From: Fluviicola sp. XM-24bin1
GTDB lineage: Bacteria; Bacteroidota; Bacteroidia; Flavobacteriales_D; Crocinitomicaceae
Direction of reading: 5' to 3'
NCBI GenBank assembly: GCA_003149635.1
Contig: QCWI01000004.1
Location: 230,500 to 294,499 of the forward strand
Length of the DNA stretch: 64,000 nucleotides
In this document: positions 15,993-24,802 of the stretch, piece after piece
How positions within the stretch are numbered: the first letter of the stretch is position 1
How the letters are laid out: every line of letters begins with the position of its first letter
The notes under the pieces: model-generated
Told to the model about the DNA's origin: nothing
The model's input: the letters and a program-made list of their open reading frames with translations, nothing else
The model's database searches: none
Translations under genes and position numbers: made by a program

Positions 15993-18563
15993 ATGAAAAC
16001 GCTAAAACTACTTGGAGTGTTTGTTGCACTCAACCTGTGTTTTACAGGATTTTCTCAAAATTATCTCGGAATTACCGGAAGTAATTACGCCGGTGTCATG
16101 GGAATCGATCTTCAGCCTGCGAGCTTCGTAGATGGTCGATTTGTAACCGATGTCAATTTGTTCAGCACGAATTTTAGTTTCTGGACAAATGCAGGTTACT
16201 TCGACACGCGCGACATGCCGAAGTGGTGGACAAAATCATTCCGCCCAGATGTTTCAGGAGGAAACAACTTGTACATCAACGGTGGATCAAATCCGCACAA
16301 TGACTGGGCAATTCCATTAGGTGACTCCGCGCAAGATCTAAATCCTTATATCTTCCGTAACTACGATGCCACCTCAACGAAGAAAATTGGGATCTATAAC
16401 AACGTTCAAGTAGATGTGTTGAATTTCATGTTCCACATCAACCGTAAAATCGCGGTAGGAGCTACGGTGAAGTTCCGATCTATTACGAACATAGATGATG
16501 TGGATCCAAAATTGGCGTTGCTTGCGGAGAACGATTTGGAGATCCAAAGTTTGTGGAATCAGCAGTTTGATGAAGAACTATTGAACTTGAACCACATGTC
16601 ATGGGCCGAATACGGTTTGGTGTATTCACAGGTGATTCGTGAAGATGGAGAACACTTCATGAAGGCTGGAGGAAAAGCAAAATGGCTCCAAGGTTATACT
16701 GCTGCTTACGTGCACACAAATAACTTGAGCTACAACCTATTCAACGACGATACCACACAGTACTTATCTGGTGACTTTGCTTACGGTCACTCAAGAGGAC
16801 TTTTAGAAGGAGATACGCCTGAATCAGGTCTTCCTCAATCGGCATCAAAATTCGGACTTGGTTTGGATCTAGGATTCGTGTACGAATGGCGCCCTGATTG
16901 GAAAGAATACAAATACGACATGGATGGTGAAACAAACATCTGGCGTCGTGACCAAGACAAATACAAAATGCGCGTAGGAGCTTCGATCCTTGACATTGGA
17001 GGAATGCGTTTCGAAAAAGGAGGTATCTCTCAAGACTTTAACGTGAACAGCAACAACTTATTCGATTTGACTGTATTTGACGAAGCTTCAGGTTTGGTAA
17101 GTTTCGACAGTATTGTGGATTCATTGATTACAAACGATCCTAGCTGGACACCTGCAGACGACGAAGGAACGTTCTTCATGCAATTGCCAACTGCAGTTAG
17201 TTTGCAGTTCGATTACCACATTTACAAGTGGTTCTACGTAAACGTAACGGGTATAGCAAGTATCCAGAACCGTCGTAATCCACACCGTGTACGTACAGCA
17301 AATCAGTTGTCGATCACGCCAAGTTTCGACCATGCATGGTTCGGACTACACGTGCCAATGGCAATTAATAAATACTCTGGTTTCCGCGCAGGACTTGCCA
17401 CGAGACTCGGGCCAATTACCGTAGGATTTACAGACATCCGAACGTTGTTTGCCTTTGGTAAGATCCGAGGAACAGGAATCTACGCAGGATTGCGCGTTCC
17501 GGTTCTTTATGGACACCCTTCTGATGAAGATGGTGACCTTGTATCGGATGACTTGGATGAGTGTGTTACTACCCCAGGTGTTTGGGCTTTCCGCGGATGT
17601 CCGGATACGGATGGTGACGGAATCCAGGATACAGAAGATGAATGTCCATTAGAGGCAGGATTGGAGCAATTCAAAGGATGTCCGGATAAAGATGGAGATG
17701 GAGTTCCAGATAAAGATGACAACTGTCCTGAAATTGCAGGTAAAGTTGAATTGCAAGGATGTCCGGATACGGATGAAGATGGAATCATCGATCCGGAAGA
17801 TGACTGTCCTGAAACTCCAGGATTGGCTGAATTCAAAGGATGTCCAGATACGGATGGTGACGGAATCAAAGATGAAGACGATGCTTGTCCAGAAGTTCCT
17901 GGTCCATTAGTAAACAACGGATGTCCAGATACAGATAACGACGGAATCCTTGACTTCTTGGATGATTGTCCAGAAATCCCTGGACCTCAAGAGAACAACG
18001 GTTGTCCTTGGCCAGACACTGACGAAGACGGATTGTTGGATAAAGACGATAAGTGTCCATACATCGCTGGTCCGGTTGAAAACGAGGGATGTCCTTACTC
18101 TGATACCGATGAAGACGGAATCCTTGATAAAGATGATGACTGTCCTACAGTTCCTGGTGTTCCTTCAACTGAAGAAGGTAAGAACGGTTGTCCTGAGATT
18201 GAAGAAGAAGTTCAAGAGATCTTGCAGACTGCCTTCGATAACCTAGAGTTCGAGACAGCACGAGACATCATCAAGGATGAGTCAGTCCCATCGTTGAGTG
18301 AGTTGGCTGAAGTATTGAACAAGAAGCCAGAATGGAAGTTGCAGATTGCAGGTCACACCGATAGCCAAGGTGATGCACAAAGCAACTTGATCCTATCTAA
18401 GAAGCGTGCTGAAGCAGTGAAGCGTTTCATGGAGAGCAAAGGAATTGACGGAAGCCGTCTAAACGTATTGTTCTTCGGTGAAACTCAACCAATCGCTGAC
18501 AACAACACAGCTGAAGGAAGACAGAAAAACAGACGTGTTGAGATGACGATTATCTTCGAATAA
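15993..18563 (+). CDS. DUF5723 beta-barrel protein with TSP3 repeats and OmpA C-terminal domain
   Basis: Residues 1-21 are a signal peptide. Residues about 25-505 resemble the DUF5723 outer-membrane family (GSNYAGVMGIDLQPASFVDGR near the start). About 508-735 consists of calcium-binding thrombospondin type-3 repeats of the form C-P-D-x-D-x-D-G-I-x-D-x-x-D-x-C-P. Residues about 745-856 form a peptidoglycan-binding OmpA domain (AGHTDSQGDAQSNLILSKKRAEAV, then RQKNRRVEM). It should tie the outer membrane to the cell wall across a rigid calcium-loaded linker. Long at 856 aa; typical OmpA-TSP3 proteins are 400-500. Confidence 0.9.
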   Translation: MKTLKLLGVFVALNLCFTGFSQNYLGITGSNYAGVMGIDLQPASFVDGRFVTDVNLFSTNFSFWTNAGYFDTRDMPKWWTKSFRPDVSGGNNLYINGGSNPHNDWAIPLGDSAQDLNPYIFRNYDATSTKKIGIYNNVQVDVLNFMFHINRKIAVGATVKFRSITNIDDVDPKLALLAENDLEIQSLWNQQFDEELLNLNHMSWAEYGLVYSQVIREDGEHFMKAGGKAKWLQGYTAAYVHTNNLSYNLFNDDTTQYLSGDFAYGHSRGLLEGDTPESGLPQSASKFGLGLDLGFVYEWRPDWKEYKYDMDGETNIWRRDQDKYKMRVGASILDIGGMRFEKGGISQDFNVNSNNLFDLTVFDEASGLVSFDSIVDSLITNDPSWTPADDEGTFFMQLPTAVSLQFDYHIYKWFYVNVTGIASIQNRRNPHRVRTANQLSITPSFDHAWFGLHVPMAINKYSGFRAGLATRLGPITVGFTDIRTLFAFGKIRGTGIYAGLRVPVLYGHPSDEDGDLVSDDLDECVTTPGVWAFRGCPDTDGDGIQDTEDECPLEAGLEQFKGCPDKDGDGVPDKDDNCPEIAGKVELQGCPDTDEDGIIDPEDDCPETPGLAEFKGCPDTDGDGIKDEDDACPEVPGPLVNNGCPDTDNDGILDFLDDCPEIPGPQENNGCPWPDTDEDGLLDKDDKCPYIAGPVENEGCPYSDTDEDGILDKDDDCPTVPGVPSTEEGKNGCPEIEEEVQEILQTAFDNLEFETARDIIKDESVPSLSELAEVLNKKPEWKLQIAGHTDSQGDAQSNLILSKKRAEAVKRFMESKGIDGSRLNVLFFGETQPIADNNTAEGRQKNRRVEMTIIFE
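17512..18200 (+). repeat. In-gene repeats encoding the TSP3 calcium-binding linker
   Basis: GGATGTCC-rich units of roughly 66-78 nt (GGATGTCCGGATACGGATGG and variants) recur about nine times, each encoding one Asp-rich C-P-D-x-D loop. High similarity of the units at the DNA level means copy number could change by recombination or slippage. Confidence 0.8.
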
Positions 18564-18587
18564 TTATGATCGCAACGTTAATTACTA

Positions 18588-18622
18588 TAACAGCCGCCCT
18601 GTTTCAGGGGGCTGTTCTTTTA
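18588..18622 (+). terminator. Intrinsic terminator after the OmpA-family gene
   Basis: AACAGCCGCCCTG-TTT-CAGGGGGCTGTT forms a long GC-rich stem with one bulge and is followed by CTTTT. It lies 25 nt after the stop codon. Confidence 0.85.
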
Positions 18623-18672
18623 TATATTGGGTAGGAATTGCCATATTCTAGTGAACTACGAACTACACTACC

Positions 18673-19221
18673 ATGAAATTTCTACTCAAACTTCTCGTGG
18701 CAATTGCCTCGTTGATCGGTATTGTGATGGTGATCGCTTTCTTCGTCGACCGATCTTTCGAAGTGAAACGGAGTGAAACCATTCCAGCCAATCGCCAAAT
18801 TGCCTTCAACTACTTTAAAAACCTAGAACATCAGGAAGACTTCAATGTCTGGCTCAACTACGACCCAAAAACGGAGATTTGGTACGAAGGAACACCGGGT
18901 GAAATTGGCTACAGCATCTGCTGGAAAAGTACTGACAAACGCGTGGGTGTGGGTAAACAAGAAATCGTGGCCATTGAAGAGAATGAAAGTATAGAGTACA
19001 AAATCGAATTAGAGGAACCCGAGAGTATCAGCGGCGATATGAAAGTATCTTTTGAAGACGCGGGAGCCAACGAAAGCAAAGTAACGTTCTATCTTAAAGG
19101 TGAGATTCCGTATCCATGGAACTTATCGCTCTTGTTCACCGACATCGAAGACCAAATTGGTTCAGAACTCGAAAAAGGACTCAAACAAGCCCGTCCATAT
19201 ATCAAGAAATCGGTTGATTAG
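18673..19221 (+). CDS. SRPBCC (START-like) domain protein, membrane-anchored
   Basis: One N-terminal transmembrane helix (KLLVAIASLIGIVMVIAFFV) precedes a polyketide-cyclase/START-like domain: F-x-V-K-R-S-E-T-I-P-A-N at the first strand, W-Y-E-G-T-P-G-E-I-G-Y in the middle and a long C-terminal helix ending LEKGLKQARPYI. Such domains bind hydrophobic ligands. 182 aa is usual for this group. Ligand is unknown. It precedes lnt by 51 nt. Confidence 0.8.
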   Translation: MKFLLKLLVAIASLIGIVMVIAFFVDRSFEVKRSETIPANRQIAFNYFKNLEHQEDFNVWLNYDPKTEIWYEGTPGEIGYSICWKSTDKRVGVGKQEIVAIEENESIEYKIELEEPESISGDMKVSFEDAGANESKVTFYLKGEIPYPWNLSLLFTDIEDQIGSELEKGLKQARPYIKKSVD

Positions 19222-19272
19222 AATTCGATTTAGACCGCGCTCAACTGATTTTTTCTCCCTACTTTTATTCCG

Positions 19273-20892
19273 ATGAAATTGAGCAAGGCACAACGCTATT
19301 TATTGAGTACGTTATCAGGACTCCTCATGGTGCTTTGTTTTCCTTTCACTGGAAGTCTTACCCCTTTGGTTTTCGTTGCTTGGATTCCACTTTTATTTGT
19401 TGAATCGTACGTTTCTAGACAGAACTATCGCTCTGGGAAGATTTTCACTCATGCTTACATTACCTTTTTCATTTATAACATCGGCACTACCTGGTGGGTT
19501 TGGAACGCCAGTCAGGGAGGTTCAGCATTGGCATTTTTGCTGAATTCCTTGCTAATGACCCTTGCGTTTTACGCCTTTCATCTGACCAAAAAATATGTGG
19601 GCCAAAAGGAAGGAATTATTGCGTTGGTGCTGTATTGGATCGGGTTTGAATACTTCCACTACGACTGGGAAAGTTCTTGGCCATGGCTGACTTTCGGAAA
19701 CGTCTTCAGCATCCATCCAAGTTGGATTCAATGGTACAGCGTGACGGGTGCCCTTGGTGGAAGCCTTTGGGTCTTGGTTATCAATTTATTGTTATTCCGA
19801 ACCCTTGAGAATGTCTATTTAAGGAAAGAGACTTGGCGCATACAAACGCCTCTATTTTACTTGGCTGGAGCCGCTCTCATTATCCCGATGACAATCTCCC
19901 TGATTACGTACTACTCGTATGAAGAGAAGAAAGATCCAATCGAAGCCGTTTTGATTCAACCGAATCTGGATCCTATGCAACCCGACGACGGTATGCCATC
20001 AGTGAAGTTTGGTTCCGATCCTTTATTGCAATCTCGCGACATGTTGGATCAAGCAGTAAAGATCGTTACGCCGAAAACAGATATTGTTCTTGCTCCAGAA
20101 ACAGCCTACTGGAGGGATATCCGAGAAGACCGCATTGAATCCAATAGATTGTATGGATTACTCAGAAGTGCTCAACCGTACCTGAACAATGCCGACATTT
20201 TATGGGGAGTAGCTAGTTCGCGGACATTCGATAAACGCAAATCGGTAACCACTAGACCGTTGGGTGACGGTTCATTCCAAGAGGATTACAATTCATCACT
20301 CCACATTGATTCGGAAGGAAAACCGGTATTTATTCGAAAATCGAAGTTGGTTCCAGGCGTAGAAAAAGTTCCATTTGCTAATACTTTCCCTTTCATGTCA
20401 GAGTGGGCGATTTCCATGGACGGAACTCAAGTAGGATATGGCATTGAAAATTCACCAAAAATTTTCGAATCCAAGGATTTCAAGTTCGCCCCGGTGATTT
20501 GTTATGAATCCATTTTCGGAGGATTCGTTGCTGAGCAGTGCAGGAAAGGTGCAGAAGTAATTTGCATAATCACCAACGATGGTTGGTGGGGAGACACTCC
20601 GGGCTACAAACAGCACGCGAGCTTTGCAAGCTTAAGAGCCATTGAAAATCGACGCAGTATCTTGCGCTCAGCAAACACCGGAACCACTTGTGTAGTAAAC
20701 CAAAGAGGTGATATTCTTCATGCAACAAAGTGGATGGAAAAGGCCGCCGTAAATGCCACTATCAACCTTAATAGCAATTCAACCGTTTATTCAGAATACG
20801 GGGATGTTTTGGGGCGTAGTTTTGGCTTCGTCTCCATATTTCTCTTACTTTTTACATTCGTTAGACGTTTTAAGAAACTTTTTTCAAAGTGA
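19273..20892 (+). CDS. lnt: Apolipoprotein N-acyltransferase
   Basis: Transfers the third acyl chain to the N-terminal Cys of lipoproteins at the inner membrane. About seven hydrophobic segments occupy residues 1-215 and near 520. The nitrilase-fold domain (about 225-500) has the catalytic triad Glu276 (LAPETAYW), Lys358 (KSKLVPGVEK) and Cys410 (VICYESIFG). The stop overlaps the GTG start of the sigma-factor gene by 4 nt, an unusual link between lipoprotein maturation and a regulator. Confidence 0.95.
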   Translation: MKLSKAQRYLLSTLSGLLMVLCFPFTGSLTPLVFVAWIPLLFVESYVSRQNYRSGKIFTHAYITFFIYNIGTTWWVWNASQGGSALAFLLNSLLMTLAFYAFHLTKKYVGQKEGIIALVLYWIGFEYFHYDWESSWPWLTFGNVFSIHPSWIQWYSVTGALGGSLWVLVINLLLFRTLENVYLRKETWRIQTPLFYLAGAALIIPMTISLITYYSYEEKKDPIEAVLIQPNLDPMQPDDGMPSVKFGSDPLLQSRDMLDQAVKIVTPKTDIVLAPETAYWRDIREDRIESNRLYGLLRSAQPYLNNADILWGVASSRTFDKRKSVTTRPLGDGSFQEDYNSSLHIDSEGKPVFIRKSKLVPGVEKVPFANTFPFMSEWAISMDGTQVGYGIENSPKIFESKDFKFAPVICYESIFGGFVAEQCRKGAEVICIITNDGWWGDTPGYKQHASFASLRAIENRRSILRSANTGTTCVVNQRGDILHATKWMEKAAVNATINLNSNSTVYSEYGDVLGRSFGFVSIFLLLFTFVRRFKKLFSK

Positions 20893-21440
20893 GTGAAAAT
20901 ATCATAGATACAGGGAAGTTGGTAGAAGAGCAGAGCGATTATTTGTTGTCGTTTGCTATGTCGAAATTGCAAGACCTTGAATTAGCCAAGGATCTAGTTC
21001 AAGATACCTTCGTATCGGCCATCACCAAATTAGACAGCTTCGAAAACCGAAGTAACATTCGTACTTGGTTAACGAGTATTCTGAATCGAAAGATCATCGA
21101 CCATTGGAGAAAGGCAGAAACGCGTTATACCGATCCCGTATCCTCTTTTTTTGATCAGGAAGGCAAAGCCAGACATTGGTTGGTTGAGAAGAAAAACAGC
21201 ACCTCGGTTGAAACGGTTGTGGATCAAATCACCAGAGAAGAAGCAACGATGGAATTGTATAATTGTATCGAAAAGTTGCCTCCGAAATGGCGTGGTGTTA
21301 TCGCCTCGAAATATCTAGAAGAAAAAGTTAGCGACGATATTTGTAAGGAAATGGAAATCACTCCTTCCAACTTATGGGTAATCATCCATCGTGCAAAATT
21401 GTTGTTGCGTGATTGCCTTGGAAAAGCTGAATTTCAATGA
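20889..21440 (+). CDS. ECF-type RNA polymerase sigma factor
   Basis: A sigma-70 family group IV protein of 183 aa. Region 2 (DLELAKDLVQDTFVSAITKLDSFENRSNIRTWL) and region 4 (LPPKWRGVIASKYLEEKVSDDICKEMEITPSNLWVIIHRAKLLLRDCL) are clear; sigma-3 is absent. Start is GTG in a GTGA overlap with lnt, the only reasonable start. The next gene, also overlapping, looks like its zinc-finger anti-sigma partner. The stimulus is probably envelope-related, inferred from the lnt coupling. Confidence 0.93.
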   Translation: MSENIIDTGKLVEEQSDYLLSFAMSKLQDLELAKDLVQDTFVSAITKLDSFENRSNIRTWLTSILNRKIIDHWRKAETRYTDPVSSFFDQEGKARHWLVEKKNSTSVETVVDQITREEATMELYNCIEKLPPKWRGVIASKYLEEKVSDDICKEMEITPSNLWVIIHRAKLLLRDCLGKAEFQ

Positions 21441-21685
21441 AAGACTGTCAGGAAATAACGGAACTTATAGAGCGATCCAAAGTAGAACGGATCACGCTAG
21501 GTGATCGTCTTGCTATCGGGATGCATAAGTCGATTTGCAGAGACTGCCGTCAGTACTTCCGTGATAGCGATTCGCTGGATGAATTGATGCAATCGAAGCG
21601 TTTCCGACATCTAAGCGAATATACGTTTTCTGATGATGAAAAGGAGAAATTGAAGATTCTTCTGAAATCAAAATCTGAAGATTGA
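21437..21685 (+). CDS. Zinc-finger anti-sigma-like protein (82 aa)
   Basis: Short protein with C4 near the start and an H-x3-C-x2-C motif (MHKSICRDCRQYF), the zinc-binding pattern of cytoplasmic anti-sigma domains (ZAS/zf-HC2). It has no membrane segment, so it would be a soluble sensor-inhibitor rather than the usual membrane-spanning type. Start ATG in an ATGA overlap with the sigma gene ensures balanced synthesis. Confidence 0.8.
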   Translation: MKDCQEITELIERSKVERITLGDRLAIGMHKSICRDCRQYFRDSDSLDELMQSKRFRHLSEYTFSDDEKEKLKILLKSKSED

Positions 21686-21750
21686 TCTCTAAGTATATTT
21701 AGGAGAAAGAGTCTTTCATCTTTTCTCTTTGAGCGCAGCGGTCTATTCTC

Positions 21751-23316
21751 CTAGAATCTCAACAATCCAAACTTCTCTTTACGACCCCAAATGGCATAGA
21801 TCAGAACCTCGTTGCTGCGATAGTTGACATTGAATAACTTCGGCATTACCAGAGCACCTATATCTTCTCTGTCGAAGAAAGGCTTTCGTCCAATAACACC
21901 TGATGAGAGATCGACGCTTGCCAGTGCCACGACATTTCTTCGTCTTGAGTAATTCGCTGCGTAAATCAATCGGTTGTCAATGAAGTCGCCGCTTTCATCG
22001 TAATTATTGATATGATCGTTAAAGATGAAATTCAATTTTCCATCAGCTACAAAACTTTCGTAACTACTGTAAGGGCCGCCATCGTTCGTGGAAACCTGGA
22101 TTTTATTGATCTTTGAAACCCAATCGAATTGCCCCTCGCCATCTATTTTATACGCGATAATATCGTTGTAGTAATAGTGGTAATTGTTGGAGAAATCGCC
22201 TGTTTGTCCCGTATTGTTTGTGTTTACCTGAATGTAATACTGCTCCAAAGTTCCGACGATGCTCCCGTCATCCAGAATGTGCGCCTCACGCATTCGATAA
22301 TTATACAATTGAGGCATGGCAGCCACTCCCCGTTCTTCACGACGCTCCAAACGGTTGATATCCCGCTCCGACCAATCCTGCGTAATAAAATCCTGATCGA
22401 ATTTTTTAAAGCCTTCCATCGTAGCTTCGCCCTTTCTCAAATCGATGCGCTGATAGAAAACGCCGTCAACACCTGGAGTATCTTTCATTCCATAAATCCC
22501 CGTAACGGTCAAACTATCGGTTGTAGCCGTGGACAAGGTCATTGCGATAATGCGTCGATCGTCTACATCCAATTTATAATCCTGCAATCCGTCTTGTGCG
22601 ATGTGATAAATGTGCAAGGCGACAAATTCGCGATTGTCTCTAAAAATGGAATTTCGTTCTCCTTTTTCGTATTCCGAAATTGACAAGAAGTAATCGCCAT
22701 CATTAGAAAGATAATGTCCGTGAATCGTTGATAGTTCTGACGTGAACGGAAGTCGATAATCCCCTTCATTGATTTCATTCATGTCCGTATCATAAATTCG
22801 GAAACCGTATCGATCTCGCTCTTCCTTCTTGCCAGGAATCTCCCAAATTACCGCGAAATATTTACCATTATTGGATTGAATCACATCGAACCAACCGCGA
22901 TCAATCAATTTATCCACCGCATACGATGCCAATTCGATAGGCTCATTGGTTCTTTCTACCTCTTTCGTGTATTCCTGCATGAAGAGCAGACGTGTATCGC
23001 CGCGTTTGTCTGATAAAAACGCAATCGGTCGATCTCCAACCAATCGAAGCCCTTCAAAGGTTCCAATACCTCCGGGAACTTGCAGTGAGATAGATCCGCG
23101 TGCTACTTGTTCGAGGTTATCGTGACGTGAAACTTTATAGCTTCCCATCAAATTTCCACCGACCCATCGCAAAGCGTAGAAATTACCCATAGAATCCGGT
23201 AAAATCTGTATCATACGTCCATTAGAACGTTGCATTTCACCCCAGTCCACAGCATAATCCTGTGCCTGAGAAGGCATTGCCCAAAAAAGTAAAAGTATGA
23301 TGAATCTAAATCTCAC
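21751..23316 (-). CDS. Secreted hypothetical protein, probable beta-propeller
   Basis: Begins with GTG (the only upstream start giving a full signal peptide, MRFRFIILLLFWAMPSQAQ). The mature 500 residues contain repeated strand-turn patterns (FYALRWVGGN, RLLFMQEY, GKYFAVIWEIPG, GDYFLSISEYE) suggestive of a propeller. No known domain or sorting signal is recognised. The hairpin AGGAGAA...TTCTCCT at 21701-21752 straddles its stop codon and separates it from the convergent anti-sigma gene. Confidence 0.7.
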   Translation of the reverse strand: MRFRFIILLLFWAMPSQAQDYAVDWGEMQRSNGRMIQILPDSMGNFYALRWVGGNLMGSYKVSRHDNLEQVARGSISLQVPGGIGTFEGLRLVGDRPIAFLSDKRGDTRLLFMQEYTKEVERTNEPIELASYAVDKLIDRGWFDVIQSNNGKYFAVIWEIPGKKEERDRYGFRIYDTDMNEINEGDYRLPFTSELSTIHGHYLSNDGDYFLSISEYEKGERNSIFRDNREFVALHIYHIAQDGLQDYKLDVDDRRIIAMTLSTATTDSLTVTGIYGMKDTPGVDGVFYQRIDLRKGEATMEGFKKFDQDFITQDWSERDINRLERREERGVAAMPQLYNYRMREAHILDDGSIVGTLEQYYIQVNTNNTGQTGDFSNNYHYYYNDIIAYKIDGEGQFDWVSKINKIQVSTNDGGPYSSYESFVADGKLNFIFNDHINNYDESGDFIDNRLIYAANYSRRRNVVALASVDLSSGVIGRKPFFDREDIGALVMPKLFNVNYRSNEVLIYAIWGRKEKFGLLRF

Positions 23317-23351
23317 TAGCTAATGAACTTCAAAAATCAGTCCAATGCTAG

Positions 23352-24707
23352 TTACTTCACCAATTGAATCCCCGTATAGTTTTGAGGAGTAATTTCTTTC
23401 AATTCCGCTTTTAAAGCATCGGACACTTCTAACGAATCTACGAAAGAATGCACAGTTTGTTTGGTAATTGCCTCGTTTTTTCTTGTCAATCCCTTCAATG
23501 CCTCGTACGGTTTTGGGAATCCTTCACGACGCAAAATGGTTTGAATCGCCTCGGCTACTACTGCCCAATTCTGCTCTAGATCCGCTTCAAATGCTGCTTC
23601 ATTCAACAACAATTTGCTCAATCCTTTCAAAGTCGCTTTGAAGGCAATGAATGAGTGCGCCATAGGTACACCAATCGTTCTAAGTACTGTTGAATCCGTC
23701 AAGTCACGTTGCAAACGAGAAACGGGCAATTTCACTGAAAGATGTTCGTAAAGTGCATTGGCGATCCCAATGTTTCCTTCAGAGTTTTCAAAATCAATTG
23801 GATTCACTTTGTGCGGCATTGCTGAAGATCCAACCTCTCCTTCTTTCAATTTTTGCTTAAAGTACTCCATGGAGATGTACATCCACATGTCGCGATCCAA
23901 ATCCAAAATGATGGTATTGATCCGCTTCAAGACGTCGAACAAAGCAGCAAGATTGTCGTAATGCTCAATTTGCGTTGTTGTTTGGCTACGATTCAATCCA
24001 AGGATGTTATCTACGAAGTTGTTGGCAAACGCTACCCAATCGTTTTCAGGGAAAGCTACGTGATGAGCGTTAAAGTTTCCTGTAGCACCACCAAACTTTG
24101 CCGAGTAATCGATCGCTTCCAATTGCTTCTTCTGAATTTTCAATCGCTCAGAGAATACCTGAATTTCTTTTCCTAATCGTGTAGGTGACGCTGGCTGACC
24201 ATGCGTTTTTGCCAACATAGGAACGTCCTTCCAATCTTGCGCAAATCCTTCCAAAGAGCCAATCAATTCATCCAATAATGGAATGTATTGCTCTTTCACC
24301 GCATCGCGCAATGACAATGGAACCGATGTATTGTTGATGTCCTGTGAAGTCAATCCGAAGTGAACGAACTCCAAATAGGCATCCAATCCCATTTCGCGCA
24401 TTTTCTCTTTCACGAAGTACTCTACGGCTTTCACATCATGGTTGGTCACTTTTTCCGTGTCCTTGATCCACTGTGCATCCTCTTCTGAAAAATTCGAACA
24501 GATCTCGCGTAATGCCTGATATTTTTCTTTAGGAAAAGATTGCAATGGTGCTACACCAGACTCTACCATGGCGATGAAGTACTCTACCTCAACGATGACA
24601 CGGTAACGAATTAGACCAAATTCAGAGAAGTACGATTGTAATTCCTGCGTTTTCCCCTGGTATCTTCCATCGACCGGAGAAATGGCTGTTAAACTGCTGA
24701 AATTCAT
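23352..24707 (-). CDS. purB: Adenylosuccinate lyase
   Basis: Catalyses two purine steps: SAICAR to AICAR, and adenylosuccinate to AMP. Start ATG 24707 (451 aa) gives the usual N-terminus MNFSSLTAISPVDGRY, as in the E. coli-type enzyme. Signature loop GSSAMPHKVNPIDFENSEGN carries the catalytic Ser; TSQDINNTSVPL and AKTHGQPASPT are the other conserved regions. A TATCTTTG (-7 type) box lies leftward-reading at 24745-24752. Transcribed leftward, alone or ahead of the hypothetical gene at 21751, 36 nt downstream. Confidence 0.96.
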   Translation of the reverse strand: MNFSSLTAISPVDGRYQGKTQELQSYFSEFGLIRYRVIVEVEYFIAMVESGVAPLQSFPKEKYQALREICSNFSEEDAQWIKDTEKVTNHDVKAVEYFVKEKMREMGLDAYLEFVHFGLTSQDINNTSVPLSLRDAVKEQYIPLLDELIGSLEGFAQDWKDVPMLAKTHGQPASPTRLGKEIQVFSERLKIQKKQLEAIDYSAKFGGATGNFNAHHVAFPENDWVAFANNFVDNILGLNRSQTTTQIEHYDNLAALFDVLKRINTIILDLDRDMWMYISMEYFKQKLKEGEVGSSAMPHKVNPIDFENSEGNIGIANALYEHLSVKLPVSRLQRDLTDSTVLRTIGVPMAHSFIAFKATLKGLSKLLLNEAAFEADLEQNWAVVAEAIQTILRREGFPKPYEALKGLTRKNEAITKQTVHSFVDSLEVSDALKAELKEITPQNYTGIQLVK

Positions 24708-24791
24708 ACGATTTTGCTTTGTGAATCCACAATAAATGAAAGCGCAAAGATACAAATACCCTAGAAACTAAGGGATATTGAATGCTTTGTT

Positions 24792-24799
24792 TATTTTTG
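24792..24799 (+). promoter_or_regulatory. TAnnTTTG -7 element for the EI24 gene
   Basis: TATTTTTG ends 3 nt before the ATG at 24803. I see no good -33 element at the right distance. If functional, the mRNA would be leaderless or start just inside the gene. Confidence 0.45.
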
Positions 24800-24802
24800 A
24801 CT

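Noticed and set aside
17512-18200. CRISPR-like array
   Set aside because: The regular spacing comes from coding TSP3 repeats; units are not identical and there are no spacers or cas genes.
17507-18246. Several ORFs on both strands over the TSP3 repeats
   Set aside because: They are other-frame readings of the repetitive Asp-rich coding region.
21701-21752. Hairpin AGGAGAA...TTCTCCT as a strong convergent terminator
   Set aside because: Long loop, weak stem and overlap with a stop codon; mentioned only as a possible boundary.
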